Origin: an uncultured Verrucomicrobiota bacterium
GTDB lineage: Bacteria > Verrucomicrobiota > Verrucomicrobiia > Verrucomicrobiales > Verrucomicrobiaceae
Direction: 5' to 3'
Length of the DNA stretch: 38,523 nucleotides
NCBI GenBank assembly: GCA_903838675.1
Contig: CAILZI010000230.1
Location: 1 to 38,523, forward strand
A program made the position numbers and the translations under genes. Below the pieces are notes generated by a model that did no database searches, was not told where the DNA came from, and worked only from the letters and a program-made list of their open reading frames with translations. This document shows, in pieces, positions 15,180-23,766 of the stretch; the stretch's first letter is position 1; each line of letters opens with the position of its first letter.

Positions 15180-16253
15180 CTATTTCAGCTTCAGCAAGCG
15201 CACGCGGTGCGCTTCGCTGTCGCCGATAAAAACGGTGCCGTCGGCATCACAAAAAATGCCATGCAGCCGCGCCATTTTGCACTGGAGCGGATTGCCATCT
15301 GGCCCATCGCCCTTTTCACCTGTGCCTGCGATGAGCTCGAGGTTGCCGGTTTTCGCATCAATCATGCGCACGTTGTGGCTCTCCGTGTCAGCGAGCCAGG
15401 CATTGCCTGCGGCGTCGATCGAAACACCTTTCGGTCCGCTCAGCGTCGCCAGTTTTGCCGGGCCGCCATTGCCGGTGAAGCCTTTGGCTCCGGTGCCGGC
15501 CACGTGGTGGATCTTGTCAGCCTTGAGGTCGAATTTGAAAACCTGATTCCCTTCACGGGTGACGAGCCAGAGATTTCCCGCCTTGTCGAAATCCAATGAG
15601 CGTGGGCCTTTGAGCGGTGTGCCTGCGATTGGCGCACCATCCGGTGTCGCTCCAGGTTTCCCCGTTCCTGCAAAAGTGCTGATCATACCGGTCTTCATGT
15701 CAATCTTGCGGATGACGTTGTTGCCAATGTCGCAGACATAGAGACTGCCATCGGGACCAAATTGAATGCTGTGGGGTTGCTTGAACTGAGCCTTTGCCGC
15801 CGGGCCGCCATCGCCGCTGTAGCCTGCCACGCCTGTGCCTGCGAAGGTGGTGATGATCTTCGTTTTCATGTCGATCTTGCGTACCACGTGGTTCGTCATA
15901 TCGACGACATAGAGATCCCCCTGGGCATCAAAGCGCAGTTCATGCGGCAGATTGAAGGTGGCCTGCAAGGCGGGACCGCCATCGCCACTGTAGCCCACCT
16001 TCCCTGTGCCTGCGATGGTGCTGATCGTGCCATCTGGAGCCACGCGCCGGATGCGCTGCCCCGTATATTCACAGAACCAGATCGCGCCGTCAGGTCCACG
16101 CACGACGCCAAAAGGATTGTCAATTTGTGCTGCAGTGGCAGGCCCGCCATCTCCGCTGCCGCCTTTGGTGCCGTTGCCGGCAAAGGTGGAGATGGTCCAC
16201 TCTGCAGCAGTGGCGGATTGAACAAGCAGGGCGAGAGTAAGAAGGAGGCGCAT
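15180..16253 (-). CDS. Secreted NHL-repeat beta-propeller protein (paralog)
   Basis: A 357-residue protein with a signal peptide (MRLLLTLALLVQSATAAEW) and six regular NHL blades. Each contains a variant of AGTGKVGYSGDGGPA followed by a blade such as LPHELRFDAQGDLYVVDMTN HVVRKID. The regularity shows in the DNA as recurring CCGCCATCGCCGCTG stretches about 165 bp apart. ATG 16253 is preferred over 16316, which would add residues before the signal peptide. It is convergent with the glutaminase gene (5-bp gap). It matches the NHL protein at 12190-13242 in size, layout and closing blade (HRVRLLKLK against NRVLKIVRQ), so a duplication is likely. Confidence 0.86.
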   Translation of the reverse strand: MRLLLTLALLVQSATAAEWTISTFAGNGTKGGSGDGGPATAAQIDNPFGVVRGPDGAIWFCEYTGQRIRRVAPDGTISTIAGTGKVGYSGDGGPALQATFNLPHELRFDAQGDLYVVDMTNHVVRKIDMKTKIITTFAGTGVAGYSGDGGPAAKAQFKQPHSIQFGPDGSLYVCDIGNNVIRKIDMKTGMISTFAGTGKPGATPDGAPIAGTPLKGPRSLDFDKAGNLWLVTREGNQVFKFDLKADKIHHVAGTGAKGFTGNGGPAKLATLSGPKGVSIDAAGNAWLADTESHNVRMIDAKTGNLELIAGTGEKGDGPDGNPLQCKMARLHGIFCDADGTVFIGDSEAHRVRLLKLK

Positions 16254-16373
16254 GGTTGTGAAATGAGACGATGAAGGACTGCGTGGTGAATGCCAAGCAG
16301 GAAAATGAGTACGCAATCATTCCACCGTTTTGCTGGCGCAATTTGCCAAGCCTGCCAGAATCCTCAAACCACC

Positions 16374-18332
16374 ATGAAACTGCTGCTTCTTTGCGCCTGC
16401 CTTGTTGCTTTGACCACCACGCACGCTGCAGTGCAAATGCCGTCCATCTTCACCGACCACATGGTGCTGCAGCGCGAACTGCCGGTGCCGGTGTGGGGCA
16501 AGGCTGCACCGGGAGAAGCTGTCACGGTCGAGTTTGCCGGGCAGAAAAAATCAACGAAGGCGGATGCGAGCGGCAAGTGGATGGTGAAACTGGATCCGCT
16601 GTCTGCGAATGCCGAACCGCAGGTGCTGAAAGCAGGCAACGTGACGATTCAGGATGTGCTCGTCGGCGAGGTGTGGCTCGCATCCGGTCAGTCCAACATG
16701 GAATGGGAGATGCAGATGAAGCCGGACAGTGCTGCAGACATCCCGAATGCCACACATCCCAATCTGCGCCTCATCGAAGTGCCGAAGACCGTTGCGCTGA
16801 GCCCGCAGGATGAGGTAATGATCTCCTGGGCACGTAGTTCCCCGGAGAGCGCCGCCTCGTTCTCAGCCATCGGTTATTACTTTGGTCTGCGCTTGCAGGA
16901 GGAGCTGAAAGTCCCCGTCGGCATCATTCTCAGCGCCTGGGGCGGTACCCGCATCGAACCCTGGACGAGCATCGAAGGCTTTGATGCCGTGCCAGAACTG
17001 AAGGACTTCACTGCCGATGTCCGTTCCAAGCTTCCCGGCAGCGCCACCTACCGTGCCACGAATGAGAAGTATCTCGCAGATGTCGAAGGCTGGACGAAGG
17101 CCGCACGTGCAGCGTTGAGCCAGAAGCAGGCTTTGCCAGCCATGCCTGCGCAGCCTGCCTCACTGCCTCTCAATCAAGACACGCCGACCTCACTGTACAA
17201 TGCCATGATCCATCCGCTGGTGCCGTATGCCTTTCGTGGTGCCATCTGGTATCAGGGGGAGTCCAATCATGGCGAAGGTTTTGGCTACACCGAGAAGACC
17301 AAGGCTCTCCTCGCCTCATGGCGCAGTGTGTTTCAGCAGCCCGATCTGCCGTTCTACTTTGTGCAGATCGCCCCGTGGCAATATGGCGCGGAAGACGTGG
17401 AAATCCTGCCGCAGTTTTGGCAGGCGCAGCGCGCGTGCCTGAACATTCCGCATACGGGCATGGCCACCATCTCGGACATCGGTGAGGTGGCGGACATCCA
17501 CCCTGCTCATAAAAAGGAAGTGGCGCGCCGCCTTTCTCTTTGGGCATTGGCCAAAAATTACGGCCGCAGCGAGATCGATCCCAATGGTCCGCTCTATGCC
17601 AGCCATGCCACAGAAGGCAGCGCGATCCGCGTGAAGTTTGACCACGCTGGCAGCGGTCTCGCCGCGCGTGATGGCAAACCGCTGACGCATTTCGAGATCG
17701 CTGGCAAGGACGGTGTCTTCCACCCGGCCGAGGCCAAGATCGACGGCAGCAGCGTCCTCATCAGCGCCGCCGCTGTGCCAGAACCACGCCGCGCCCGCTT
17801 TGCCTGGAGCAAGCTCGCCATCGCCAATCTCATGAACAAGGAAGGCCTGCCCGCCACCTCCTTCCACACCCACTGGCCGGTTGATCCAGATCTTGGCGAC
17901 AACCTCGCCCTTGGCTGCACCTGGGAAAGCAGCGACAAGAACACCTACGGCTGGGACACCGGCCTCACCGACGGCTCCTATGAGGAGTATCCACCGCACT
18001 GCTATGCCACCAACGCCACGGACGCATTCCCCAAGCACGTCACCATTGATTTCAAGCAGGCCAAAACCCTCAATTTGGTACGCGTTGGTGCGCCCACCGC
18101 CGGCTCGACCAAAACCATCGCCGTTTCGATCAGCACGGATGGCAAAATCTTCCGTGAAGTGGGCAGGCATGCCTTCTCGTTCGCCAAGACCGAACGCGCC
18201 GGCATCAGTTTTCCCGATGCCGAAGCGCGCTACCTCCGCATCACCTATCTTGATCATCACGACCAGCAGTCCGGCGAATATCCAAACACGTTTGCCTTCA
18301 CTACCGAAGTGGAAGCCTATCGGATGAAATAG
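16374..18332 (+). CDS. Sialate O-acetylesterase with C-terminal discoidin-like domain
   Basis: A secreted 652-residue SGNH-fold esterase that would remove O-acetyl groups from sialic acid or similar sugars on host or algal glycans. The signal peptide is MKLLLLCACLVALTTTHA. A beta-sandwich (VQMPSIFTDHMVLQRELPVPVWG) precedes the catalytic block VWLASGQSNMEWEM with Ser107. GGTRIEPWTS and GAIWYQGESNH follow, then the Asp/His block SDIGEVADIHPAHK. The last 120 or so residues (DLGDNLALGCTWESSD to TEVEAYRMK) look like an F5/8-type carbohydrate-binding domain. ATG 16374 follows ACC and gives a clean signal peptide; the upstream ATG at 16290 does not. No sialidase or transport genes are nearby. Confidence 0.92.
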   Translation: MKLLLLCACLVALTTTHAAVQMPSIFTDHMVLQRELPVPVWGKAAPGEAVTVEFAGQKKSTKADASGKWMVKLDPLSANAEPQVLKAGNVTIQDVLVGEVWLASGQSNMEWEMQMKPDSAADIPNATHPNLRLIEVPKTVALSPQDEVMISWARSSPESAASFSAIGYYFGLRLQEELKVPVGIILSAWGGTRIEPWTSIEGFDAVPELKDFTADVRSKLPGSATYRATNEKYLADVEGWTKAARAALSQKQALPAMPAQPASLPLNQDTPTSLYNAMIHPLVPYAFRGAIWYQGESNHGEGFGYTEKTKALLASWRSVFQQPDLPFYFVQIAPWQYGAEDVEILPQFWQAQRACLNIPHTGMATISDIGEVADIHPAHKKEVARRLSLWALAKNYGRSEIDPNGPLYASHATEGSAIRVKFDHAGSGLAARDGKPLTHFEIAGKDGVFHPAEAKIDGSSVLISAAAVPEPRRARFAWSKLAIANLMNKEGLPATSFHTHWPVDPDLGDNLALGCTWESSDKNTYGWDTGLTDGSYEEYPPHCYATNATDAFPKHVTIDFKQAKTLNLVRVGAPTAGSTKTIAVSISTDGKIFREVGRHAFSFAKTERAGISFPDAEARYLRITYLDHHDQQSGEYPNTFAFTTEVEAYRMK

Positions 18333-18368
18333 CCAGGGGCGCGTTAATCAGGCAACTCTCCAACCACC

Positions 18369-19769
18369 ATGAAACTGACCTTCTGCGGTGCCGCCGGCAC
18401 CACCACCGGTTCGAAACATCTCATCACAGTCAACGGTCATCGCATCCTGCTGGACTGCGGCCTCTACCAAGGCAGACGCAGCGAGGCCTTTGAGCGCAAT
18501 CGCGACTTCCCCTTTGATCCGCAGCAGATTGACGTCGTCGTGCTCTCTCATGCGCACATCGATCACAGCGGCAATCTGCCTCACCTGTGCAAACGCGGCT
18601 TCAGTGGCAACATCTTTGCCACCCCCGCAACGCGTGACCTCTGCAGCATCATGCTGCCAGACGCTGCGCACATTCACGAGAGCGACATCAACTGGCTCAA
18701 CCGTCACCGCAAAGAAGACAATCTCCCGCTCCTGGAAGCCAGCTATACCATGGTGGATGCGGAGCGCTGCATGCGGCAGTTTGTGTCCGTGGGCTATCAT
18801 CGCCCCATGATCATCGCCGACGGTGTTACCATGACCTTCATCGACGCCGGCCACGTGCTGGGTTCCGCGCAGGTCATTCTCGACATCGACGATCGCGAGA
18901 CGGGCAAAAAATCACGCCTGCTGTTCTCCGGCGACATCGGCCGCCCCAACAATGATCTGCTGAGCGATCCTGAACCTTGTGAAAAGGTGGATCACATCAT
19001 CATGGAGAGCACCTACGGCGGGCGGCACCATGAGCTGGCCACAGATTCCAACGAGCACATCTGCCAGATCATCCGCCGCATCCTGCAGCAGAAGGGCAAG
19101 CTCATCATCCCTGCCTTCGCGGTCGAGCGTACTCAACAACTTCTCTACACGCTGGATCAGTTGCGCCATGAAGGCTGCTTTCCCCTGATCCCCACCTTTG
19201 TGGACAGCCCGCTGGCAGTGAAGGCCACCGAGATCTTCCGCCTGCACGTGGATGAACTCAAACCCTCGGTGCATGAAGCCGCCTTCATGCGCACCGATCC
19301 CTTCGGCTTTGAAGGCCTCCAGCTCGTGCGCGATGTCAATGAGTCCAAGAACCTCAACAAGATCAAAGGCGCTGCGGTCATCATTTCCGCGTCAGGCATG
19401 GCCGAGTCCGGCCGCATCCTGCACCACCTGCGCAACAACGTGGGCAACGACCACAACATCATCCTCTTCGTGGGATACTGCGCGGAAAACACTCTGGGCT
19501 GGAAGCTGCGCGAAGGACACAAGCACGTGAACATCCTCGGCGACGAGTTTGAGGTCCACGCCGGCATTGAAATTCTCGACTCCTTCTCAGGTCACGCCGA
19601 CCACGATGAACTGCTCGGCTGGTTTGACCACGTCCAAGGCCCCAAGAGCAACGTCTTCCTCGTCCACGGCGAACCCGAACGCTCCAGCGCCCTCAAAGCT
19701 GCTCTGGATGCAAAGCACGCCCAGAGCAGCGTGAAGATCGCGGTGATGAATCAGGCCGTGGAACTGTGA
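18369..19769 (+). CDS. Beta-CASP metallo-beta-lactamase-fold RNase
   Basis: A 466-residue cytoplasmic protein of the CPSF-73/Ysh1-like beta-CASP group, related to the Thermus RNase TTHA0252. The MBL motif LSHAHIDHSG gives His61, His63, Asp65 and His66. Later metal ligands are in IDAGHVLGSAQ and FSGDIGR. The beta-CASP insertion has ESTYGGRHHE, IPAFAVERTQQLLY and SASGMAESGRILHHL, and the final motifs are FSGHADHDEL and LVHGEPE. It probably degrades or processes RNA using two zinc ions. It starts 36 bp after the esterase gene and may be co-transcribed, though function gives no reason for pairing. Confidence 0.92.
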   Translation: MKLTFCGAAGTTTGSKHLITVNGHRILLDCGLYQGRRSEAFERNRDFPFDPQQIDVVVLSHAHIDHSGNLPHLCKRGFSGNIFATPATRDLCSIMLPDAAHIHESDINWLNRHRKEDNLPLLEASYTMVDAERCMRQFVSVGYHRPMIIADGVTMTFIDAGHVLGSAQVILDIDDRETGKKSRLLFSGDIGRPNNDLLSDPEPCEKVDHIIMESTYGGRHHELATDSNEHICQIIRRILQQKGKLIIPAFAVERTQQLLYTLDQLRHEGCFPLIPTFVDSPLAVKATEIFRLHVDELKPSVHEAAFMRTDPFGFEGLQLVRDVNESKNLNKIKGAAVIISASGMAESGRILHHLRNNVGNDHNIILFVGYCAENTLGWKLREGHKHVNILGDEFEVHAGIEILDSFSGHADHDELLGWFDHVQGPKSNVFLVHGEPERSSALKAALDAKHAQSSVKIAVMNQAVEL

Positions 19770-19774
19770 GTGTA

Positions 19775-19796
19775 GGGCGGCTCAGGCGAGCCGCCC
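19775..19796 (+). terminator. GC-rich hairpin after the beta-CASP gene
   Basis: GGGCGGCTC (19775-19783) pairs perfectly with GAGCCGCCC (19788-19796) around an AGGC loop, 5 bp after the stop codon. No T-run follows, so it may be a rho-assisted stop, an RNA-stabilising hairpin or a REP-like sequence. Confidence 0.5.
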
Positions 19797-19852
19797 ATGA
19801 AATGCGATTGACGCGGCATGCGACCAATCACATACTTTAGTGCTTGCCTGCC

Positions 19853-20368
19853 ATGAAAACCTCCACCGTTATACTCACGGTCTTTGCTGTCTTCATAGCG
19901 TGCAGCGCATCTGTGCTGGCCGATGAACCGGCCAAGGCTCAGCATTCCTTGTCACTCTACATCGTGAGCAAAGAAAAAATCGAAGGCTGGAAATTCATCG
20001 ACTCACCGAAATTCCCTAAACTTGGATACATCTCCCCGGCACCGGATCTGGTCATCAGCAAACTGAAGAACGTCGAGACATTCACAGCCCGATCCATTTT
20101 AACCACGACTGATACCGATGGGCAGGTGAAGACAACTAGGCGTGAAACCCCGGCGTTCAAGATCACGCTGCTGGAAGAGGACGCGCCAGGATTTACAGCA
20201 TTCAGTCGTCGGGCATGGAAGCAACGGGTGCTCATCATGCTGGGAGACCATCCATTGATAGCACCCCGCATGTTTTCTGTCCTGACCGAACCCACATTGA
20301 ATCTCGAAATGGGTGATGCGGTTGATGACAAGAACATCAAAGCTGCAATCATGAAGCTGGTGAAATGA
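19853..20368 (+). CDS. Small secreted protein, possible SecD-P1-head-like domain
   Basis: A 171-residue protein with a signal peptide (MKTSTVILTVFAVFIACSASVLA). The C-terminal segment FKITLLEEDAPGFTAFSRR, then KQRVLIMLGDHPLIAPRMF, resembles the P1 head subdomain of SecD in which a GKR-(L/A)-I-(V/M)-L-DG-AP pattern is typical. The match is by eye and partial. No membrane domain of SecD is present, so this is not a translocase subunit. It lies between the beta-CASP gene and a convergent secreted protein gene. Function unknown. Confidence 0.6.
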   Translation: MKTSTVILTVFAVFIACSASVLADEPAKAQHSLSLYIVSKEKIEGWKFIDSPKFPKLGYISPAPDLVISKLKNVETFTARSILTTTDTDGQVKTTRRETPAFKITLLEEDAPGFTAFSRRAWKQRVLIMLGDHPLIAPRMFSVLTEPTLNLEMGDAVDDKNIKAAIMKLVK

Positions 20369-20464
20369 TTTTCACCAACCTCATGCTTTCAACACTTCAG
20401 AAAAGTGTGGTGCAAGCAAGCCCCAGAGGATACCCAAGTCAGAAACTGATCCCTCTCGAGGCAC

Positions 20465-21166
20465 TCAGTTGTTATTGCTCTTGAACAAACGCTTGAAGAA
20501 GTGGCCGACTTCGACGCCGGTGTCACCGGTCCATTGCCAGGCATTGCGGGCGGCACGCTTCACGTTATCAGCAGCCCGCTCACCTTTGGAACCAGGTTCG
20601 GGAGAGGAAACCGGCGCTCCGGGCACATTGCTGGCCAGACCGTTGTCCCACTGCTGATGAACGACCGCGCCGGTTTCAGCGGAAATGACAATGAAACCAA
20701 CTTCATTTCCATCGGTGCCATTGAGTGCCAGGCCCCATTGGGGTGCTCCGGTGGTGGCATCGGCAGCCAATTGATAGGAGGCGGTGACAAAGTTGGTTTT
20801 GGCCAGCATCGCATTCTGCTGCGCGATTTTGAGCGCGTCAGACGAGCGGTACTTGATGCGGTTAAACGCGATCACCTGCGGTGGTACGCGCGTGAGAAGT
20901 TTGGTGCCGCCACCGGCAGCCTTCGGAGCCCAGGCACCGTTTGCGAAGGTGAGTGAGGCACGCACGAGTTCGCCAGGGCGAAAAGGATCCCGTGCAAAGA
21001 CTGACCACTGAGTAGGATCAGCGGCACTGGCGGTGGACTGCAGCAGCACCACGCCTTCAGATGTGGCAGCCCCGTATTCCTGATCAATGACCGTGGCGAT
21101 TTCGGGATTGGCGTGGCTCAGCGAAACGCTGGCCAGCATAAGGCTGAGGAAAATGGAAGTTTTCAT
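20465..21166 (-). CDS. Secreted hypothetical protein
   Basis: A 233-residue protein with a signal peptide (MKTSIFLSLMLASVSLSHA). I do not recognise its family. The middle part NFVTASYQLAADATTGAPQW, then ALNGTDGNEVGFIVISAETG, has a PepSY-like ring (strand, glycine turn, strand ending in an ETG motif), but the match is weak. The C-terminal 50 residues are a polar linker (SSPEPGSKGERAADN) and a basic tail ending FKRLFKSNNN. It ends convergent to the SecD-head-like gene with a 96-bp gap and starts 39 bp after the Bax-inhibitor-like gene, so co-transcription with it is possible. Confidence 0.7.
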   Translation of the reverse strand: MKTSIFLSLMLASVSLSHANPEIATVIDQEYGAATSEGVVLLQSTASAADPTQWSVFARDPFRPGELVRASLTFANGAWAPKAAGGGTKLLTRVPPQVIAFNRIKYRSSDALKIAQQNAMLAKTNFVTASYQLAADATTGAPQWGLALNGTDGNEVGFIVISAETGAVVHQQWDNGLASNVPGAPVSSPEPGSKGERAADNVKRAARNAWQWTGDTGVEVGHFFKRLFKSNNN

Positions 21167-21205
21167 GGCGGAGAGCAGGTTGGAGTTGACTAGACAAAGG
21201 GATGT

Positions 21206-21952
21206 TCAATCGCGGCTGCGCAGTTTGCTCAGCAAGCGCAAGATTTCGAGGTAGAGCCAGACCAGGGTGACCAGCAGACCAAAGGCGGCATACCATTCCA
21301 TGTGCTTGGGCGCGCCTGCGGCACAGCCGTTTTCAATGAAATCAAAATCGAGCACCAGGTTCAGCGCAGCGAGGACGACAACGAAGGCGGAGAAGGCAAT
21401 GCCGACCCAGCCGTTGCCAAACACCAGAGGGATGTGAATGCCAAACATGCCGAGCACGATGGTGGCAAGGTAAAACAGGCAGATGCCCCCGGTGGCAGCA
21501 GCAATGCCGAGCTTAAAGTTCTCCGTGGGTTTGATCATGCCGGTCGAGTAGGCAGCGAGGAGGGCAAACAGGATGCCACAGGTCAGTGTGACGGCGCTGA
21601 GGACGATGCCGCCGAACTGCTTTTCATACATGGCGGAGATAATGCCGACGATGAAGCCATTGCTCAGCGCATACACCGGCGCGAGAGCGGGGGCGGTTGT
21701 CGGTTTGAAGGTGATGATCAGTCCCAGCACCAGATAAAGGATAAAGCTGACCGGAAGCGCGGCGCCAAACCAAGCCGGAGCGTTGCCACTCATGCTGATC
21801 TTCCAGCTAAAGCTGGCCGAAGTGACGAGCAGCAGGGTGAGGATGGCGGTTTTGAGAACGGTGCCGTTAAGCGTCATCACTCCATCGGCAGAATTGCCGG
21901 TGCGTGATTTTTCAAAGACATGGTCGCTAAGCGTGGGATTGGAGGAGCGCAT
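21206..21952 (-). CDS. Bax inhibitor-1 / YccA-family membrane protein
   Basis: A 248-residue inner-membrane protein with seven hydrophobic segments beginning at about residue 30 (TVLKTAILTLLLVTSASFSW). The fourth region has the family pattern GGIVLSAVTLTCGILFALLAAY. Near the end lie NLVLDFDFIENGCAAGAPKHMEWYA, typical of the larger bacterial TMBIM/YccA relatives, and EILRLLSKLRSRD. Relatives act as pH-sensitive calcium leak channels or modulate membrane proteases. I chose ATG 21952; two earlier in-frame ATG codons (21979 and 21991) would add 9 or 13 polar residues. Confidence 0.88.
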   Translation of the reverse strand: MRSSNPTLSDHVFEKSRTGNSADGVMTLNGTVLKTAILTLLLVTSASFSWKISMSGNAPAWFGAALPVSFILYLVLGLIITFKPTTAPALAPVYALSNGFIVGIISAMYEKQFGGIVLSAVTLTCGILFALLAAYSTGMIKPTENFKLGIAAATGGICLFYLATIVLGMFGIHIPLVFGNGWVGIAFSAFVVVLAALNLVLDFDFIENGCAAGAPKHMEWYAAFGLLVTLVWLYLEILRLLSKLRSRD

Positions 21953-22111
21953 GATTTGTGAGTGTGAGTTCACAGACATGCTACAAGACACCCCATGGGT
22001 TGGTCAAACTGCGCTTTAGGGCAATTCGGCGGATTTGAGTCCCCCCAGAATCTAAACCAGACTCCGGCTTGCACTTGTTCACCTGTTCCAAAAAACGATC
22101 AGCCCGCCCTC

Positions 22112-23731
22112 TCAGCACACCGGATCCGCCACCGCATGGTGCTGCATGGCGGCTCTGACGAAGCCGTAGAACAGCGGATGCGGATTGTTCGGCTTGGAGA
22201 GAAACTCTGGATGGAACTGGCAGCCCACAAAGTAGGGATGCGATGGCAGCTCGATGATTTCGGCCAGATCGCCCTTCGGTGAAGTGCCTGAGATGAGCAT
22301 GCCCTTCTGCTCCATGAGCTCCTTGTAATCGGAATTGAACTCGAAGCGGTGGCGATGGCGCTCCGTGATGGTGGCGCTGCGGTACAGATCGAAGGCCTTG
22401 CTGTTGGGGACGAGGTCTGTGACCCATGAGCCGAGGCGCATGGTGCCCCCGAGCAGCTTCACCTTTTTTTGCTCCTCCATGAGGCTGATAACCGGATGCG
22501 CGGTGGCCTTGTCAAACTCGGTGCTCGTGGCTCCTTGCAAACCGCAGACATTGCGGGCAAACTCAATGACGGCGATCTGCATGCCGAGGCAGATGCCAAA
22601 AAACGGGATGCCTTTTTCACGGGCATAGCGAGCAGCGGCCACCTTTCCTTCCGTTCCTCGGTCACCGAAGCCACCGGGGATGAGAATACCCTGCAAGCCC
22701 GTGAGGTAGAGCTCCGGGCCTGCTTTCTCGATGCTCTCAGCATCGACGCGGACAATGTCTACTTTGCAATCGTGGGCGGCACCAGAATGGGTGAGTGATT
22801 CGTAGATGCTCTTGTAGGCATCCTGCAGTTCGATGTATTTGCCCACGACACCGATGCGCACGTGGTGCGTGGGGTGGATGACACGCTGGACAAAGTTGCG
22901 CCAGCGGGTGAGATCGGGCTGCGGGGTGGTGAGATTGAGCAGGCGGCAGACATTGTCGTCCAGCCGCTCTTCGTGCAGCTTCAAAGGAACCTCATAAATG
23001 GTGTGCTTCACGTCACGCACCTCGACGACGGCATCAATCGGCACGTTGCCGAAGAGCGAGATTTTCTCACGCACATCCAGGTCCAGCGGGTGCTCAGTAC
23101 GACAGAGAATGATATGAGGCGCGATACCGATCTCGCGCAGCTTCGCGATGCTCTGCTGCGTGGGCTTGGTCTTCAATTCCTGTGCGGCCTTGATGTAGGG
23201 CACCAGCGTGGCGTGAATGAACAGCACATTGCCGACTCCCACCTCGTGGCCAAACTGACGGATGGCTTCCAGGAAGGGCAGGCCCTCGATGTCGCCGACG
23301 GTGCCGCCAATTTCAGTGATGATGACGTCGCCCCCCATCTTCTCGGCAACTTCATGCATGCGCGCCTTGATCTCGTTGGTGACGTGCGGGATGACCTGCA
23401 CCGTGCGTCCCTGGTATTTGCCAGCACGCTCCTTGTCCAGCACGCTCTGATACACCTGACCGGAGGTAAGGTTGTTGAGCCGGGAAAGATTCGTGTGGGT
23501 GAAGCGCTCGTAATGGCCCAGGTCGAGGTCCGTTTCAGCACCGTCATCCAGCACATAGACCTCACCGTGCTCGTACGGATTCATAGTGCCTGGATCGATG
23601 TTCAGGTACGGGTCAAATTTCTGCATGATGACCCGCAGGCCACGGAGTTCGAGCAATGTGCCAAGAGAGGAGGCGGCAAGGCCCTTGCCGAGTGAACTGA
23701 CGACGCCGCCTGTGACAAAAATGTATTTCAT
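22112..23731 (-). CDS. pyrG: CTP synthase
   Basis: A 539-residue CTP synthase making CTP from UTP, ATP and glutamine. The N-terminal synthetase domain opens MKYIFVTGGVVSSLGKGLAA and contains DPYLNIDPGTMNPYEHGEV and the EIGGTVGDIEG metal-site stretch. The class-I glutamine amidotransferase domain in the second half has the nucleophile in FFGICLGMQ and the His-Glu pair in CQFHPEFLSKP. ATG 23731 is the conserved start; the ATG at 23770 adds 13 residues that would overlap kdsB. It lies 35 bp downstream of kdsB, whose enzyme consumes CTP. The same gene pair occurs in Chlamydia. I saw no attenuator with a G-run leader. Confidence 0.97.
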   Translation of the reverse strand: MKYIFVTGGVVSSLGKGLAASSLGTLLELRGLRVIMQKFDPYLNIDPGTMNPYEHGEVYVLDDGAETDLDLGHYERFTHTNLSRLNNLTSGQVYQSVLDKERAGKYQGRTVQVIPHVTNEIKARMHEVAEKMGGDVIITEIGGTVGDIEGLPFLEAIRQFGHEVGVGNVLFIHATLVPYIKAAQELKTKPTQQSIAKLREIGIAPHIILCRTEHPLDLDVREKISLFGNVPIDAVVEVRDVKHTIYEVPLKLHEERLDDNVCRLLNLTTPQPDLTRWRNFVQRVIHPTHHVRIGVVGKYIELQDAYKSIYESLTHSGAAHDCKVDIVRVDAESIEKAGPELYLTGLQGILIPGGFGDRGTEGKVAAARYAREKGIPFFGICLGMQIAVIEFARNVCGLQGATSTEFDKATAHPVISLMEEQKKVKLLGGTMRLGSWVTDLVPNSKAFDLYRSATITERHRHRFEFNSDYKELMEQKGMLISGTSPKGDLAEIIELPSHPYFVGCQFHPEFLSKPNNPHPLFYGFVRAAMQHHAVADPVC

Positions 23732-23766
23732 GGATGCTTCTCGGTTGGAGGGTGTCGGGGTGCAGT

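Noticed and set aside
15180..16253. Regularly spaced GC-rich DNA repeats suggesting a CRISPR-like or tandem array
   Set aside because: The spacing (about 165 bp) and sequence match the Gly-rich linkers of NHL blades in a continuous reading frame; there are no constant repeats with unique spacers.
20380..20430. ACACTT ... AAGTGT stem between convergent genes as a terminator
   Set aside because: Six-bp stem without T-run; too weak to call.
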